The notes under the pieces: model-generated
What the model was told of the DNA's origin: nothing
What the model saw: the letters and a program-made list of their open reading frames with translations, nothing else
Databases searched by the model: none
Position numbers and translations under genes: made by a program
Assembly: GCA_026195255.1 (NCBI GenBank)
Contig: JAPHSS010000017.1
Span: 49,628 to 113,627, forward strand
Origin: Gammaproteobacteria bacterium
GTDB lineage: Bacteria; Pseudomonadota; Gammaproteobacteria; SZUA-229
Direction: 5' to 3'
Length of the DNA: 64,000 nt
Shown here: positions 63,335 through 64,000 of the stretch, piece after piece
How positions within the stretch are numbered: position 1 is the stretch's first letter
Layout of the letters: every line of letters begins with the position of its first letter

Positions 63335-64000
63335 ATGTTATGTCTGTGCAGCCTTCACTATGGTGTTTAACCTGGTATCCAACATAAAAAAACAACTACA
63401 TCCGTTCCTTTGAACCTGCGTGGGAACGAGTTAACAAGAATCCGTAATAGCGACGAAGCAGGCACTGTTATAAAGTGAAACTTATTTGTAGTTGTTCATA
63501 TCTGATCTTACAATGTCTGGGCTTCATGGGAATTTGAATGCTGTGATTTCGCCTTTGTGGCGACTCACTTTTTTGCCTGCAGCCCATGTTAATAGATTTG
63601 GAAAAGTAAGCAAAAAATAGCCGCCCTTTATTCGCCAGTTCTCATCAAAAAACAATGAGAATACCCAAAAAATGTACAATTATTAAACTCTATTATTTAA
63701 TTGCTGCTTAATTCCTACTCTGTTCCCGGGTCGTTCAGATGCGCCATCCAGGCTTACAGAACTTAAAATTACATCCCTGTAATTTTACCCCTCGATAGAA
63801 ACATTTTTTGGCTAGCTCCAGAGGGAATAAAAGTCAAAACCAGTAAGAACTGATATTTCAATGCAATACCAGAGCTTCATAATCTGCTTTTCTCATTCCC
63901 ATGCTCCCGCGTGGGAATGCATAGGTTTCTATGTACTAGCCCACACTCCGTACGTTTTCAGGTGCAGAACTTATTCCATCTTTTAAAACACAGCGAGTGA
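63335..64000. other. Non-coding 666-bp terminal region with REP-like hairpins
   Basis: No credible gene is seen. A GTTCC...GGAAC hairpin lies at 63404-63427 and ATTCCCA...TGGGAAT at 63895-63918, both of the GTTCCCACG family. AACAACTACA near 63391 and TGTAGTTGTT near 63488 form an inverted repeat around the first. A hairpin with a T-run is listed separately. Confidence 0.55.
63543..63574 (+). terminator. Possible terminator after fliT
   Basis: A CGCC-TTTGT-GGCG stem with flanking partial pairing (GTGA/TCAC) is followed by T6 at 63569-63574. It is 210 nt after fliT, so it may instead be a dispersed repeat. Confidence 0.4.

Noticed and set aside
1-64000. rRNA or tRNA genes
   Set aside because: No segment showed a tRNA cloverleaf with CCA-type end or a conserved rRNA stretch.

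Overview
This window comes from a flagellated gammaproteobacterium with moderately AT-rich DNA. Three gene orders point to the class: guaB-guaA; rpoE-rseA-rseB-rseC-mucD-lepA-lepB-rnc-era-recO; and a Pseudomonas/Vibrio-type polar-flagellum cluster (flgNMA, cheV-cheR, flgB to flgL, fliC-flaG-fliD-fliS-fliT). Two DsrE-like exported proteins, a possible SoxXA-binding-type lipoprotein and a RhdA-type rhodanese hint at sulfur metabolism, but no core sulfur-oxidation gene is present. The genus cannot be fixed from this sequence.

Layout. 0-9.3 kb: 5' part of xseA, small lipoprotein, guaB, guaA, tadA, a hybrid PAS sensor kinase, selD. 9.3-17.1 kb: small accessory genes (VOC protein, DUF6868-like membrane protein, STAS-like protein), then a small His/Cys protein and a CzcCBA-type metal-efflux operon. 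17.3-22.3 kb: an accessory zone of minus-strand genes (GNAT, amphi-Trp, methyltransferase, ceramidase-like, small membrane protein, CDGSH) separated by short imperfect palindromes that resemble integron attC sites, plus remnants of REP/RAYT-type repeats. 22.3-28.4 kb: rsgA, small cytochrome c, M48 protease, orn, rhodanese, nadB. 28.5-38.7 kb: the envelope-stress sigma factor operon and the lepA-lepB-rnc-era-recO housekeeping block. 38.9-63.3 kb: flagella and chemotaxis. 63.3-64 kb: non-coding, with REP-like hairpins.

Flagellar regulation can be read in part. Near-consensus sigma-54 sites lie before flgB, flgI and fliD. Perfectly spaced sigma-28 (FliA) sites lie before flgM and fliC. This fits a hierarchy with early sigma-54 and late sigma-28 classes. 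Several axial proteins are large for their families (FlgK 784, FlgL 548, FliC 857, FliD 678 residues), and FlgK and FlgL carry a recognisably homologous inserted module of about 130 residues.

The main candidates for something undescribed are: (i) a decayed integron-like cassette array without integrase at about 18.4-20.6 kb; (ii) the module shared by the two hook-filament junction proteins; (iii) an exported DsrE-like gene placed antisense inside the flg operon; (iv) several families of structured intergenic repeats, including a heptad-repeat element with a central terminator inside the flg operon and a 137-bp MITE-like element upstream of fliC.
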